Below, one piece after another: positions 21,267-32,800 of a stretch of DNA of 64,000 bases. The notes beneath the pieces are model-generated. The model worked only from the letters and a program-made list of their open reading frames with translations. It had not been told where the DNA came from and made no database searches. Source of the stretch: Ryuthela nishihirai. Lineage: Eukaryota > Arthropoda > Arachnida > Araneae > Heptathelidae. Where the stretch lies: contig JAWZYU010000024.1 of assembly GCA_038380435.1 (NCBI GenBank), forward strand, positions 52,662,613 through 52,726,612, read 5' to 3'. The position numbers and the translations under genes are program-made. How positions within the stretch are numbered: position 1 is the first letter of the stretch; every line of letters begins with the position of its first letter.

Positions 21267-21772
21267 CGCTGTTTCTCAAGCATTTTTGTTCACAGTTCCC
21301 CTTAATCACAGTTTTCAAGTCCCCATCCCCTCCCAGGCATCGTCTTCATATTCCGGGCATCCCTAACCGTAATCTTTTCCCTACATTATTCGTATAGGTT
21401 TACAATATGTAGACAGTTTGTCAAAAAACGCAGTGGCATAATCGAAATCAAAAAGAGTATAATAAATATCCTTGATTGGCATAGGTATTAAGGAAGTAGC
21501 AACTTTTCCAGTGGACATACATTGTATGCTATCTTTTAACTGAGGTAGTGGTCACAGTAAACTAACTTCGATCTTAGTGGGGCATGTCTCTGTAGAAGAA
21601 AAAGTTGTTTTAAAAAGGAATTGGCCTGTAGTGGTTAGGATTCTTCTCCATCCCATGTGTAGCAAATCAGTCAATCAAAATAAATTCCTAATAACTGTTT
21701 TTTAATGTGCAAAGTAAGGTTAAAGGGTGATCCCCAGCTAAAATATCATATTTCACAGTTTGAGAACCACTG
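21267..21772. mobile_element. hAT non-autonomous element
   Basis: Termini CGCTGTTTCTCAAGC (left, first base decayed) and CAGTGGTTCTCAAACTGTG (reverse of right), with a perfect 8-bp TSD, GTCTAAAG (21259-21266 and 21773-21780). The interior is AT-rich with no transposase. Confidence 0.85.
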
Positions 21773-21780
21773 GTCTAAAG

Positions 21781-23760
21781 GCTACTAAATAATACTTTGA
21801 ACAAAACAGAAAGTATCTGTAATATCTATTTTGATAATATCCAAAAGGAAAAGCTGATAAAGAATGTTGTTAGTTCGGTCGTGGAAAACTGTCATCAATT
21901 GAAACAACTACCATTGAAATAGTTGATTTCTAGGAATATTTTAGACGAATACAGTATGTAATGCTATTTGAAATGCTAATGCTTAGGAGATTAACATTGT
22001 ACAGGCATTGTACTGTAAAAGATGAATGCAGTGCAGCATAAATATTCTGTAAATAGAAAGTTCTCTAAGCGGCAGATGTGACTCGGACAATTATTCTTCA
22101 TTTTTTAGTTCATTCGTCAATGAAAAAAGTGATTTAATGTAGAAACTTTCACCCCTAGTTAAAAAAAGAATGAATGATGACTGATGCCCTTTAAATTTTT
22201 AAGTCGCATCTCCTTTGATAACGATGACGAAGCTGACAGAATAAGGGTGAAAATGATGTCGTTGGAGGAGGGGTTAAATTTTATAGCTTTTTCTGACCAA
22301 AACACAAATATTAATTTGTATCCGGGCTTTGATGAAAGAACAGTTGGGAAGGTAACAACCTAAAGAGACGCTTGTTAGTGTTACAGATATGCACCTAAAG
22401 CCATTGTAGCAATTCAGATTATCTGAGTTAACTCTGTGATGGACCAAACAGTGGATAGTCTGTACAACAGGCTTGTGAAAAGTAATGTTTTGTGAAACCT
22501 AAGTAACTAACTCCAGACTCAAACCGAAACACTGCCGACATTTAATTACGATGTAGCTGTGTTAAAAATAAGCGAAGCTCTTACCCAAGCTTTGCAGCTG
22601 GCATTATGTTTACAGGACTCTAAGCAATTCAGTTGCAGTTAGCAATGGCCGAACAATTGCTTCAAACGACACCACTCCATTTAGAGGAGGAAGTTAATTT
22701 GTACAGACAAGTTTCCGGTGAGTAGCGACTCTATTTTAGATTTTAATCGTAGTCTGAAGTTTCGCTTTTCATAATACTATGAGCTTTTGATTTGATCCGA
22801 AGTATTGGCTGATGTAGTGAACACGTCAACTTCTTTACGGTTATCGGATGACGTAAATGTGCGTATCTTAAGATTGTGTATTTGGATTTGAAATGTTCAT
22901 CCCTCAACAATTCTGGATTGTTTAGTTTAAATACGCAAAATTTTATGGGTGGTATTGGGTGAATACTACCAAATTCGCAGGTGGGGTTGCATAGATAGTT
23001 AACTAACAAACTAAAGATGGAAAAAACCGTCAAGTTCGAAAAGACGAATGAGAATATAAAGCTCAAAGGGGGTCACTCTCTTAAAATGTTTTTAAATCAC
23101 TGCTGTAATGAGCTTCAGATATTGTAATGGCAAAGCAATCATATTATTCTATTAACAAATCAGGTGATTGTTTATTTTATTAGTTGTGAACTTTGATAAA
23201 ATTTGTAGTAGGGGGAACTTGACTTTCAGTGCTCCGAAAGAAATGAGCAACGATAAAATAGAAACTTGACTCTCTCACCAATTTATTTAAGAGCCAAATG
23301 CTGCTTATAAATTTTAGAAATAGTTCACATTACCAAAGTCAAGTGAATTCATTTCGAAAGCAATCCAATATAGTGTTGGATGAAAAAATAGCAAATGCAA
23401 AAAAAAAGCCCGATCCTTACGTCTCACATGAGCATTACTGAGGGTCTGTAAGAGAAAAGAAAAAGGATCATAAGACAGATGGTGTTTAACATTATATACA
23501 GATATTACACAAATTTTGTACTGTGAAACAAGGGGAAAAAATGAAGGTGGTATGTATGGCAGGCACTTTAACTGTGTAAAACATTATAGTATGTAATATA
23601 AAGAGACTTGCTTGTCTTTTTATGATTATGTTCACGACTGAAAAAATAATTTTTGTTTTTTTTTTTGCTTAAAGACATGTTTTAGCACTCAAAACTATGT
23701 TTCTTAGCTTCTTGTGGACGAAAGTAAACAATGATATGTATTTGAGAAATCCCGTAACTG
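21781..23760. other. AT-rich stretch, nothing recognised
   Basis: About 2 kb without a recognisable gene or repeat. A 107-codon minus-strand frame at 22743-23066 has no features of a known family and no splice context. Confidence 0.5.
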
Positions 23761-23794
23761 TCCCATTCCGGTTTCAGAGCCATTACGTAAAGTT

Positions 23795-24055
23795 GCCGTA
23801 GTGCATGTTTGTATGTTGACCCCACGACCTCCTGTGCCTGCGGGTCAGGCGGCCAGTGTGGCATGTATCAGCGGCGTGCTCAGTGTCCTCAGCCGTCCAT
23901 CAGTGTACGCGATCGGGACTGTGATAGCGGGCGGAGTTGGCGACATCATCTGTCTTATAGTCCGTAGCTCTAGGCCCTTGTCATAAGTCGGAGCTTTTCA
24001 CCTGTGCCGAATGACGGCTCAGCACTCTGTCACTGCTTCTCCCGAGACCTGCTGA
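23795..24055. other. GC-rich island, unassigned
   Basis: From GTGCATGTTTGTATGTTGAC to CACTGCTTCTCCCGAGACCT, clearly GC-richer than its flanks and with several CpGs. Short frames are open on both strands (61 codons plus, 60 minus), neither recognised. Conserved non-coding element or alternative exon are both possible. Confidence 0.3.
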
Positions 24056-24060
24056 TACAG

Positions 24061-24863
24061 CCGAATGCTAATATTATTGTTAGCAAAGACGTGTTGCGTC
24101 TTTGTCTTGTCTGTTGTGGTTGCTTTTCTTGTGTGAAGCTTGACACAGTTGATAGTAAGACTGGAATTTAAAGGTGCACACACATTCCAGCCGAGATTGT
24201 AGTCGATAAGGAATTATGTTCGTAAGCTACGATCATAAATCTAGTGTGTTATCCACAGAATATGATGAAACTGTTGGTTCTCGCAAACATATATATGAAA
24301 GAACACAAGTTAGCATGTTAAGTAGGTTTGTATCCAAATAAGTACTATTTGCGCTTGGCAGGTAGCCATTATTGTACAAGTGTGAAGTACATTTTTTAAA
24401 GGCGTTGGTGAACCTTAAGGTGATATTAAGCTAACGAAACCAGGAAGTTGATTTCTGTTCTGTTTCAAATGTTGATTTAAACAGAATTAGGTTGTACTAA
24501 ATTCTATATCTATGTTTCAATCACAAGATAATCATAAGCTATTTTTTTTTAGGATTGATTAAGTTTCTTTTGAAAACTTGACAAGAAAGGAATAAGATCG
24601 ATTCTTCGTTTTACTTTCTGTCGAATATTTTTCAAAAATAGCATTTAGTTTTTGAGGTGGTTAAAAGTGCAGTTTGAAATGCTTAATGGCAAGATTCATT
24701 TATAAACTGCCTATCGTTTATGATATTTCAACAATTCTTACAAATCACCCATTGTTTACTATCATCCCTCCCCCGCCCCTCCCACTCAAAGTCAGACATA
24801 GAAGGAGGCAAATTTTAATAACCAACCGAGAGATCGAAAACAAAAAGGAGGAAATTATATATA
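24061..24863. other. AT-rich stretch, nothing recognised
   Basis: No gene or repeat seen before the MITE. Confidence 0.5.
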
Positions 24864-24865
24864 TA

Positions 24866-25652
24866 CATTGGTTTCCATAAATTGAGGAAAATTCCCATGT
24901 TAAGTCAACGGGAAGCTAACATCAAATAACTTCTAAAATAAGTTTTTTTTTTTTTTTTGAAAAATGTGATTGCAGATAAAGATCTCAATCAAATAAATCA
25001 ATATCTCGATTTTCAACAATATTCGTTCAGTATTTAATGAGTTGCCGTCCCGTGGCCGAGTGGTTAGCACGCTTGGCTACTGATCTAAGGGACCTGGGTT
25101 CGAGCCCCGGATTAGGCATGGATGTGTGTGTCGTTTTTCTGCTGAGGTCCTGCCATCCTCTCAGATCTCCTACTGTGGCATATAAACTGACAGGTTCCTG
25201 TCAGACCTCTGTGGCAAGCAGCTGCTTGAGGGGGGATTTATTTTATTTATTTTTATTTAATGAGTTATGGAAGTTTGAATATTTAACAACAGCAATGCCA
25301 GTCTTAAGAAACTTATACCAAACTGAAGAATAGTGAAAGAATTCTTTACACAAAGTTCTAAAGTACAAGCTTATTTTATTAAACACTTTGGTACAATACT
25401 TATTACTAAATTTTAATTAACTTCTAAAGTCAATTTTTGTGGCTGGCGTTGTTATCGCTAAATATTCAAACTTCCATAACTCATTAAGTGCTGAACGAAT
25501 ATTGTTGAAAATCGAGTTATTGATTTATTTGATTGAGATCTTTATCTGCAATCACATTTTTCAAAAAAAAAAAAAATTATTTTAGAAGTTATTTGATGTT
25601 AGCTTCCCGTTGACTTAACATGTGAATTTTCATTAATTTATGGAAACCAGTG
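24866..25652. mobile_element. mariner-type MITE with roughly 240-bp inverted repeats, carrying SINE-B
   Basis: The outer ends are TA-CATTGGTTTCCATAAATT and, reversed, TA-CACTGGTTTCCATAAATT. The arms run inward through AAGCTAACATCAAATAACTT, ATTGCAGATAAAGATCTCAA and TTCAACAATATTCGTTCAG to about 25320 (left, minus the SINE) and back from about 25420 (right). A unique centre of about 100 bp separates them. No transposase. TA flanks and CACTGG ends point to Tc1/mariner mobilisation. Confidence 0.87.
25044..25253 (+). mobile_element. SINE-B, best full-length copy
   Basis: GCCGTCCCGTGGCCGAGTGG starts the Ser/Leu-tRNA-like head (A box TGGCCGAGTGG, B box GGTTCGAGCCC). The body holds TTTTTCTGCTGAGGTCC and the short palindrome CTGACAGGTTCCTGTCAG. 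The end is GTGGCAAGCAGCTGCTTGAG plus a TTTATTTA-type tail. Perfect 13-nt TSD, TATTTAATGAGTT (25031-25043 and 25254-25266), inside the MITE arm. Confidence 0.95.
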
Positions 25653-25984
25653 TATATGTGCAATGTCTTTTAAAAACCTCCTTTAGAATGGAGGGAAAAA
25701 CATATATTTGAGCTATATGTTAAGAATAATATCTTAAAAGAAAGAAAGATGAACATATTGTAACAGCTTTCTGGTCTGTTTACTTGACGCCTCCTTCCTT
25801 ATTTTTTTTTTTTCGTAGACCTGCATGTCCCCACTTATTATCACTTACCAGGCCAATTTACTTTCCAACCCAATTTTGAAAGGGCTTTAGAGATTTCCGC
25901 CTTCAAATATTCTGCTCTAATTAGAACAGAAAAGTTTGAAATGAAACTTACTCCTCCAGTAGAGAAAAATCCATTTCAAAAAGA

Positions 25985-26290
25985 AATTCCCTGTGGCAGA
26001 CGCCCTTGCCATGTGCCCTATGCTAACAAGAGCAATCGCCTCGTAATCCTAGCTCATCCTGCCATCTTACGGAGTGTTTGTAAAAAAGTGTCTATTGTGA
26101 GCACCGCCTGTAATCTGCAGTTAATGATGGCTGGGTGTAACGTGGTCCTCTACCGCCAAGTGTCGGGGCGGACTGCACTCGTCAGATAATCGGATTGCAG
26201 GAGCAATGGAAGCATAAGCTCCATTGGCTTGAAGTGGCAGTCTCTGTCATGCTCACTGTGACCTTCTGCTATGTGCTTCGGTTACAAAGG
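25985..26290. other. GC-rich island, unassigned
   Basis: From TTCCCTGTGGCAGACGCCC to CTTCTGCTATGTGCTTCGG. Stands out from AT-rich flanks. A plus frame to 26189 (LVILAHPAILRSVCKKVSI) is not recognised. Candidate conserved non-coding element. Confidence 0.3.
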
Positions 26291-26299
26291 CTATCTCTT

Positions 26300-26850
26300 C
26301 TTTTCCTTATTTAATATTACCTTTTAGGTGAACTTCAAGAAATCTACGGAAAATAATAAATAAGCCATGAAACAGTTCTAATAATCCGTACTAAAAGGCA
26401 AAAAATTAATCCCAGGATCAAATTTTAAAAAAAGTTATGGTTTAAAGTTGTATGACTTAATCAATGGACAACAATCTATAAACAGCAATGATAGTAAGTT
26501 GTTATACAACTCTTACGGGATTTTTTCTTTTGATTCTAAGATCTACTTCATGAAAAGAGTCCCAGGATGCGTCATCGCATGCAAGTTTCATATAAAACCC
26601 CTTGTTCGTAACTATGAAAACCAAACCTTTTCTTCGTACATTTACTTTTTGCTGTTTTGAAACTGCTTAGAAACATACTGCTTATTTTTAGATTTACTGC
26701 TAAGAAACGTACTTATAACTTTTAGCATACGCTGTGTAGTGTAATTTTGATCTACTTGAAGTATTAGGTTGCAATATATTCACTTTATAATTTTTTTCAC
26801 ATCCGTTTAGTGGTCTCTAACAAATTCCTTGTAAAATACTGGTAATATAT
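26300..26850. other. AT-rich stretch, nothing recognised
   Basis: No gene or repeat seen. Confidence 0.5.
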
Positions 26851-26854
26851 GAAT

Positions 26855-26940
26855 TTTTATTACTTTTTCGCCTCTGTTACTAGCATTTTCAAGGGGGGAG
26901 GGAGCAAGGGGAATCCCCCCCCCCCAGATCCGGCTCTGTT
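26855..26940 (-). mobile_element. repeat family X, terminal fragment
   Basis: TTTTTCGCCTCTGTTACTAG and CAAGGGGGGAGGGAGC match family X in reverse. It ends CCAGATCCGGCTCTG, the complement of the family start CAGGGCCGGATCTGG. A run of C precedes the terminus. Confidence 0.6.
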
Positions 26941-26944
26941 CCAG

Positions 26945-27320
26945 TCCAGAGCAAAGTTAGCACCAGCTTTGTCATTGAAGTCGCAAAGAATAATAGTATC
27001 TCCTTCACAAAGAGAACGCCAAATATTGTGAAATTGTCCACATCAGCTATCATTGCTGTCATCAGAATTCTCAGAAGGGAATTACAGCAGATAACATTGA
27101 GCTTCTTAATGGGTAATTTAAATTTTAAGAGTTATTTAATTAATTTAATCATACCCTAAAAGAGAATCACTGGCATTGCTCTTAATAACAAAACAGCTTA
27201 CCCTAATTATCATTTCGTCCAGAGAAAATATATCAAAATCTGTTCACGTCAATCTTATCGGCCATCTGGTCCTGTAAATCCAGAATATAATTCTATACTA
27301 CTGTAATTCTTGTGTGCGGA
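26945..27320 (-). mobile_element. RTE LINE, old endonuclease fragment
   Basis: The blocks AGCACCAGCTTTGTCATTGA, TTACAGCAGATAACATTGAG and GGCCATCTGGTCCTGTAAAT match 33290-33650 of the large RTE copy in order and orientation, with many substitutions and small deletions. It covers the central to N-terminal part of the endonuclease. Confidence 0.8.
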
Positions 27321-27330
27321 TATTAATAAA

Positions 27331-28365
27331 GATTGTTAAGGCATATAAAAGATCATTTTAACGTCTTTAACATATCATGAACTTGTAGAGAGAGAAAGCA
27401 TAAGAGACGAAGTAGAGGTTTACTGGATTCCACAACATCAGAACAACATTTCCACAACAACCAGAAAAGCTGGCTTATCAGTGGCTCGTATTTTACAGCC
27501 AGCGATGTTTCGAATAGCTGGTGGTTCTGGTATTTTCTTCTACTACTTATTAGTATCAGCCATTATCTGATATATTCTTTTTGTCTGTCTATTTTGGATG
27601 TAGATACCTAAACAGTCCGCCCTATGCAGCAAAGCCAATTCAGAGCCATCCAACATCAGTCAAATAACATTCTCACACGAGTGTCTGTGAAATTAAATCG
27701 CCTTGGAGACGAAAGAAAATGAAAATAAAATCAGATTTAAAAAAAATACAGATCAATAGGCCGGTCAGCATCGCTTTTAAGTACCCCTTCAAAAGAAAGT
27801 AGTTCTACATTAAGGTGTTAGGTCTGCACCGCATGAAGACAGGTTGGACATTATGTGCTATCTCTAGTCGTTTTAATTCATTATCTCAGAAAATGATGTA
27901 GCTCTACTTCAATAAAGTAGTTATATCATTTACAGACCGTTTTGCATGCCCGGATAAGTGATATTTGAATATTTTTCTAGATACCTTTTAGAAATAAAGA
28001 TAAATGCAGTAGTTCTAAAATAGTTAATATTGAGAGAAACGGAGATACCTCTTGATTTATAACAATGCATTTCGTGAAAAATCATAACTGTTTTAAAAGA
28101 AAGTTAAATAAGTCGGGAACTTAAGTCATTTAAGGTTTAAAAATCATGATGGAGGTTATGGGCTTTAACCTAGTACTCTAAAACACATTGTTATTGACCT
28201 GTGCTATACAGGCTATAAAGTATTTGTATATAAAGCAATCGCTTTTAGGGTAAAAATGAGAAGCTGTCTAATTTGTTTTGCACTACTAAGGACAAAACAG
28301 GGATATTCGGTATTATCTTCGACGCTTTAAAATATACACTGCCTCCATTGAAATTGCCCTCACCA
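27331..28365. other. AT-rich stretch, nothing recognised
   Basis: No gene or repeat recognised. Confidence 0.5.
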
Positions 28366-28371
28366 GGAAGA

Positions 28372-29044
28372 TCGGGGTGGCTCAGTTGGTCACGCACAAA
28401 GGGGCGGGGGTGGCTCAGTCGGTAGCGCGCCAGGCTCGTAATCTGTAGTTCCCAGGTTCGAGTCCCAGCTGGGTCAGCGTTGAGATTTATCTCCGCAAAA
28501 TTCCCCGCCCTGCCCACGGTCAGTAGGGGACACCGATGGGCTTGGAAAGGCCGCCGTCCGTCGGATGGGACGTTAAGCCGTTGCCCCGTGTGCTGGAGAG
28601 ACATACCCTGTGCACATTAAAGAACACGCTGGATGGCCTTGACGGGAGGCTACCATCTGTCTCCCAACAGCTGTTCCAGTGGGTCCCCTCCCCCAACCTT
28701 CTCTGAGCCTTCGGGGTCCATGTGACCTGGCCATTTAGCCCATGTGTGCAAAAAAGTGCCGCTCAGAGGTAAAACAACCCAAAGTCACGCACAAGGTTCG
28801 TAATCCGTAGTTCCCAGGTTCGAGGCCTAACTAAGCTACTGTTGAGATTTATCTGCGTAAAATTCCCTGCCCTCGATCAATAGGGGACACCAATGGGCTT
28901 CGAAAGGCCGCCGTCTGTCAGATTGGCCGTAAAGCCGTGGCCCATGTGCGGGAGGACTATACCCTGTACCCGTTCGATACACTGGATGGCCTTGACAGGA
29001 GGCTACAATCTGTCTCCTAGCAGCTGTCCAGTTGGTCCCCTTAT
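28372..29044 (+). mobile_element. SINE-A, old copy split by a young SINE-A
   Basis: The head GGGTGGCTCAGTTGGTCACG (28374-28400) resumes at 28784 with GTCACGCACAAGGTTCGTAA, GATTTATCTGCG, AAAGCCGTGGCCCATGTGCG and GACAGGAGGCTACAATCTG. It fades after about 29044 and its 3' third is missing. Confidence 0.85.
28401..28783 (+). mobile_element. SINE-A, young full-length copy nested in an older SINE-A
   Basis: All landmarks present. Flanked by a perfect 11-nt TSD, GTCACGCACAA (28389-28399 and 28784-28794), taken from the head of the older element. Confidence 0.95.
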
Positions 29045-29473
29045 TACAAAAAGAAAAGTGAAAACTGAAAATTTGTGTACATGACACGACATTATATATC
29101 TTGTTCACTGATTTGCATGTGACGCCGATTGACGCAAAAACGCTGTCAGTAGCCAGATGTAAGTATCGTCGGGCACTATAAAAATCGGTGTGAAGGATTG
29201 CCAGAAAACATTAAATTAATTCGATTTCTTTAGAAAATCTTAATTATTGTTTTTGTTCCACTGGGACCTACAATGAGTGATTTATCTTTTATTGATGGTT
29301 TGATAAAAGCATCAATAAAATTTGCTTAAAAAGCCTTTTAAGGTTTTTAAGGTTGTTTTAAGGCCTCTGTCAAGTAGCCATGCCCTTACAACGCCAAAGA
29401 GAATATTGTGTGCACCTCACGGACTCTGAAAGGGGTAAGATTATTGGAATGGCAGAAGCTGGATTGTCTAATC

Positions 29474-29743
29474 CAGGGGTTCCCGAATACTGTACGAGTA
29501 CCACAGGTGGTACGCGGTATGAGTGTTATATCATGTATTTTTATTACCAGTACTTCATAATTGTTTCATATTTCATCCATTATTTCATGTTATGCCATCT
29601 CTATACCCATATACTTTCAAGGTGTCAAATTATCATAGACCTGACATAGTAAAAATTAACACCCCAGTTGAAACTCATTAGTGGTACATGAATTTAGCTC
29701 GGTAATGTAGAGTGGTACGCGGTTGAAAAAGTATAGGAACCTG
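29474..29743. mobile_element. hAT MITE inside the Tc1 relic
   Basis: 270 bp, starts CAGGGGTTCCCGAATACT and ends AGTATAGGAACCTG. Perfect 8-bp TSD, GTCTAATC (29466-29473 and 29744-29751). GTGGTACGCGG occurs near both ends. No coding capacity. Confidence 0.93.
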
Positions 29744-30337
29744 GTCTAATCGATAAATTGCGAAACGTATGGATCATGATGCACGAATTTTTGGACGCTG
29801 TTGGCAACAATGGATAACAGAAAGTTCCGAAACGCAGTGGCCAGGTTCATGTGCCTGTAGGTGAAGTCAAAACGTGCAGACCGTCATATACGATGACAAG
29901 CTGTACGTAACAGAACTGCGACAGTACGGCAGATTACTAGCACCATAACGCCATCCCACGACGACTACGAGAGGTGGGTCTGTATGCATGCCGTCCCTTA
30001 GGTTGTCTTCTGACTCCTTCCCGTTGTCGTGCACGTCTGCAGTGTGCAAGGAGAGAAATCACTAGGGAACGAAGTGGCATCATGTCGTCTTCAGTGACGA
30101 ATCCCGTTTTTGTTTAGGTGCCAGTGATGACCATGTGCATGTCTGGAAACAGCCAGGTTGACAGACGTAATACAGCGTACATCCGAGAGTGGTACCGACA
30201 CCTGGTATCATGGTGTGGGGAGCCATTAATTACAACAGCCGGTCACCTCTGGTTGTTATTGATGGCAGTTTGAGGGCGAGGCAGTATGTTGAAACTGTGC
30301 TATGACCATATCTGCGTATTATACCTAACACCATTTT

Positions 30338-30376
30338 CCATAATTGGTCAGGCAGGTTGTGCCTGACCAATTATGG
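30338..30376. repeat. 17-bp perfect inverted repeat, 5-nt loop
   Basis: CCATAATTGGTCAGGCA, loop GGTTG, then its exact complement, in the Tc1 transposase just before the second catalytic Asp codon. Confidence 0.9.
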
Positions 30377-31175
30377 ATAATACACAGTCACATACCTCCG
30401 GATCTTCCTGAAGTGTCTCTGTGATATATTTCTTCTTGGCCCACGCGTTCCCCTGATCTGTCGCCCATCGATCACATATGGGATACGATGAGGCCGATAT
30501 ATTACAACCAGCATTCAGCCGCCTATGACTGTCGCCAAACTGACAGCAAGGGTGCACGAAGCATGTCTACATATCACACAGGATCACATTCGCCACCTGC
30601 TTTGACTCATTCCCGCGACGTTTTGCTTCCTGTATTTCTTGCAGCCCATGCGATCATACCTCCTACTGATGTATCTCTAGTTTTGTCATTAAATACTGGT
30701 AGAACTGTTAGCCTCAATAATCATTGCTTGTTTATGTGTATAGCTACCACAACTAATTTGATTCACATGTAAGGAGGGCAATTTTTCTACTGCTGCGATT
30801 TCAATTGCGGTCAGTTTCATCATCATCATCAAGCAGCCATGGGCTACGGAGGTCCAACCAGACCGTGCAGTTTAATTCTCCAAGCATATCTGTCCTGAGC
30901 TACATCTGCTGCATCCGGCCACTTCACACCAATTCTAAAACAAAAAATTGACAAAAAAAAAAACAATTCTGAAACAAGGTCCTGTTTGACATTGTCTGCC
31001 TACCGCATCCTAGGTCTCCCCCTCCTTCTGAGACCTCTAGGCACACTGTTCATATCCCTATTCGCCAATCTATAATTATCCATACGGGAAACATGGCCAA
31101 ACCAGCGGAGTCTCTCTCTGCACAATATGCTGCTTAAAGGAGGTTGCAGACTCCTTTGCCTAACCTCATCATTAG

Positions 31176-32431
31176 TTACAAAGCTAAACCACCAAATACC
31201 CAATATACTACGTAAGCATCTAGTTTCCTGTTCTCTTGTTTACACAGCGTCCAAGTTTCACTACCATAACTAACCCTAGAAAGAACCAAACTGTTATACA
31301 GTCTAATTTTAGTCTTTAGGTGTAGACGCCTATTTCTCCACAATCTCCATAGATTCTTAAAAGTCCCGGCAGCAATCCCTATTCGTCTGTTAATCTCATG
31401 CCGCATATCAACAGTATCTGTTACATAGCTCCCAAGGTAATTAAACTGTGACACCTCCTGCTCAAGACTGCAACCATTCAGATGAACTGAATCACAACCT
31501 GCCTGACCAGTTTTCATCACTTTAGTTTTCTCTCTGTTTATAACCAAACCTACTCTACTACCAAGTCTCATCAACATCTCTGATGATATCTGATGATCAT
31601 CAACATCATGATATATCTGATGATTTGCCAAAAGGGCAAAATCATCAGAAATTTTAGTATCTCCAGACAATTTAAGGCCAAAATCTTTCCCTTGCAATGA
31701 ATTTCGCATAACATAATCAATAACCAAACTAAAGAGAAAAGGAAACAAAATGCACCCTTGTCGAACACCAGAAGTAATGCTAAACCAATTGCTACAAGAC
31801 TTACCAACTCTCACACATGACTCAGTGTTATTATAGAGAGCTTTCATTATGTTAACTAACTTGTCTGGTATACCATATGATTTCACAATCAACCACAAAT
31901 TATGACGATCAACAGAGTCGAAAGCCTTTTTGAAATCAACAAAGCTAGCAACCAAAGGTTTCTGAAACTCTAAACATTTCTCAAGAATCTGCCTAAGTGA
32001 AAATATCTGATCCACACATCCCCTACCACTTCTGAATCCACATCATGCAATTGACTGTCAACCAGATTCTTAATTCTATTAAGCACAATCATGGAAAGAA
32101 CTTTACCTGGAACAGAGAGTAGGCTGATATCCCTATAGTTATCACAAGACCTGCAATCACCTTTTTTGAAAATAGGGATAACAGTAGCTCTGGTAAAATC
32201 CTTAGGAACCATGCCTTTATCATGAAAGATATTCAAAATTTCAGTCATCCAAGTGGTAACCGAAGCATTCCCAGCTCTAAGCATTTCAGTAGTAATTTCA
32301 TCTACCCCTGGGGATTTATGAAGTTTAAGTTTAGAAATAGCCAAAATAACTTCAGACTGTGTTATAGGGCCAACATTAAAGCCACCAATGCATCTATCAT
32401 CATTACAAACAATGGGAGTAGAACTAACCAC
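31176..32431 (-). pseudogene. RTE reverse transcriptase, frameshifted
   Basis: Two overlapping frames. 32431-31970 reads ILAISKLKLHKSPGVDEITT and FKKGDCRSCDNYRDISLLSV (RT motifs 1-2). 32015-31176 reads SFVDFKKAFDSVDRHNLW (motif A Asp), SGVRQGCILFPFLF, ISDDFALLA (motif C, where most RTE elements have FADD) and FNYLGSYVTD. The FA to IS change in motif C leaves the Asp pair. A separate frame at 31203-31000 holds the C-terminal LRWFGHVSRMDNYRLANRDM. Not functional as it stands. Confidence 0.87.
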
Positions 32432-32800
32432 ATTGTTTAGAGCATCACTGAAATGCTAAGCCAACCTAGCCATGACAGAATCCTCACCTTCTACAACCTT
32501 ACCTTGTTTATCCTTCAGTCCCTGTATGCCTGTGCATTTTCTACCACATAAAACATTAACTATCTGGTACAGCTCTCTGCTGTTGTGCTGCCTAACCGCT
32601 TCCTTCGCCTTGTCAGCAAAGCCATCAAGCCAAAGAATCTTATCAGCAGCTAACTGATCCTTTTCTCGTTTATTAAGCTCTCTGTAATGCTTTCTATTAG
32701 GACTAGTTTTTATTAAGGACATTCCTGCAGTTCCTTCTTTCTGAAAGAAGCTCAAGTGCCTTATCACTTAAATAATTCTGCCTCTTCTGCTCCTTTTTTC

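Larger units (their letters stand above)
29380..30620 (+). pseudogene. Tc1-family transposase remains
   Basis: The N-terminal HTH begins MPLQRQREYC with a typical SERGKIIGM motif. The middle is degenerate. The DDE core keeps VVFSDESRF and GIMVWGAI. The second Asp motif sits right next to the 17-bp inverted duplication. The last acidic motif region (about 30430-30500) has decayed to PSITYGIR and is not usable. Confidence 0.75.
29265..30770 (+). mobile_element. Tc1-like transposon relic, interrupted by a hAT element
   Basis: The plus-strand transposase start at 29380 (MPLQRQREYC, then LTDSERGKIIGMAEAGLSN) is split by the hAT insertion (29474-29743). Further on, separate frames carry WHHVVFSDESRFCLG (first catalytic Asp), GIMVWGAINYNSRSPLVVID and MDNTQSHTS (second Asp). 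Terminal repeats are not clear. Many stops and a short inverted duplication (30338-30376) make it inactive. Confidence 0.82.

Noticed and set aside
22743..23066. 107-codon minus-strand frame
   Set aside because: No domain or motif, composition follows the AT-rich background; expected by chance at this length in a 64-kb window.
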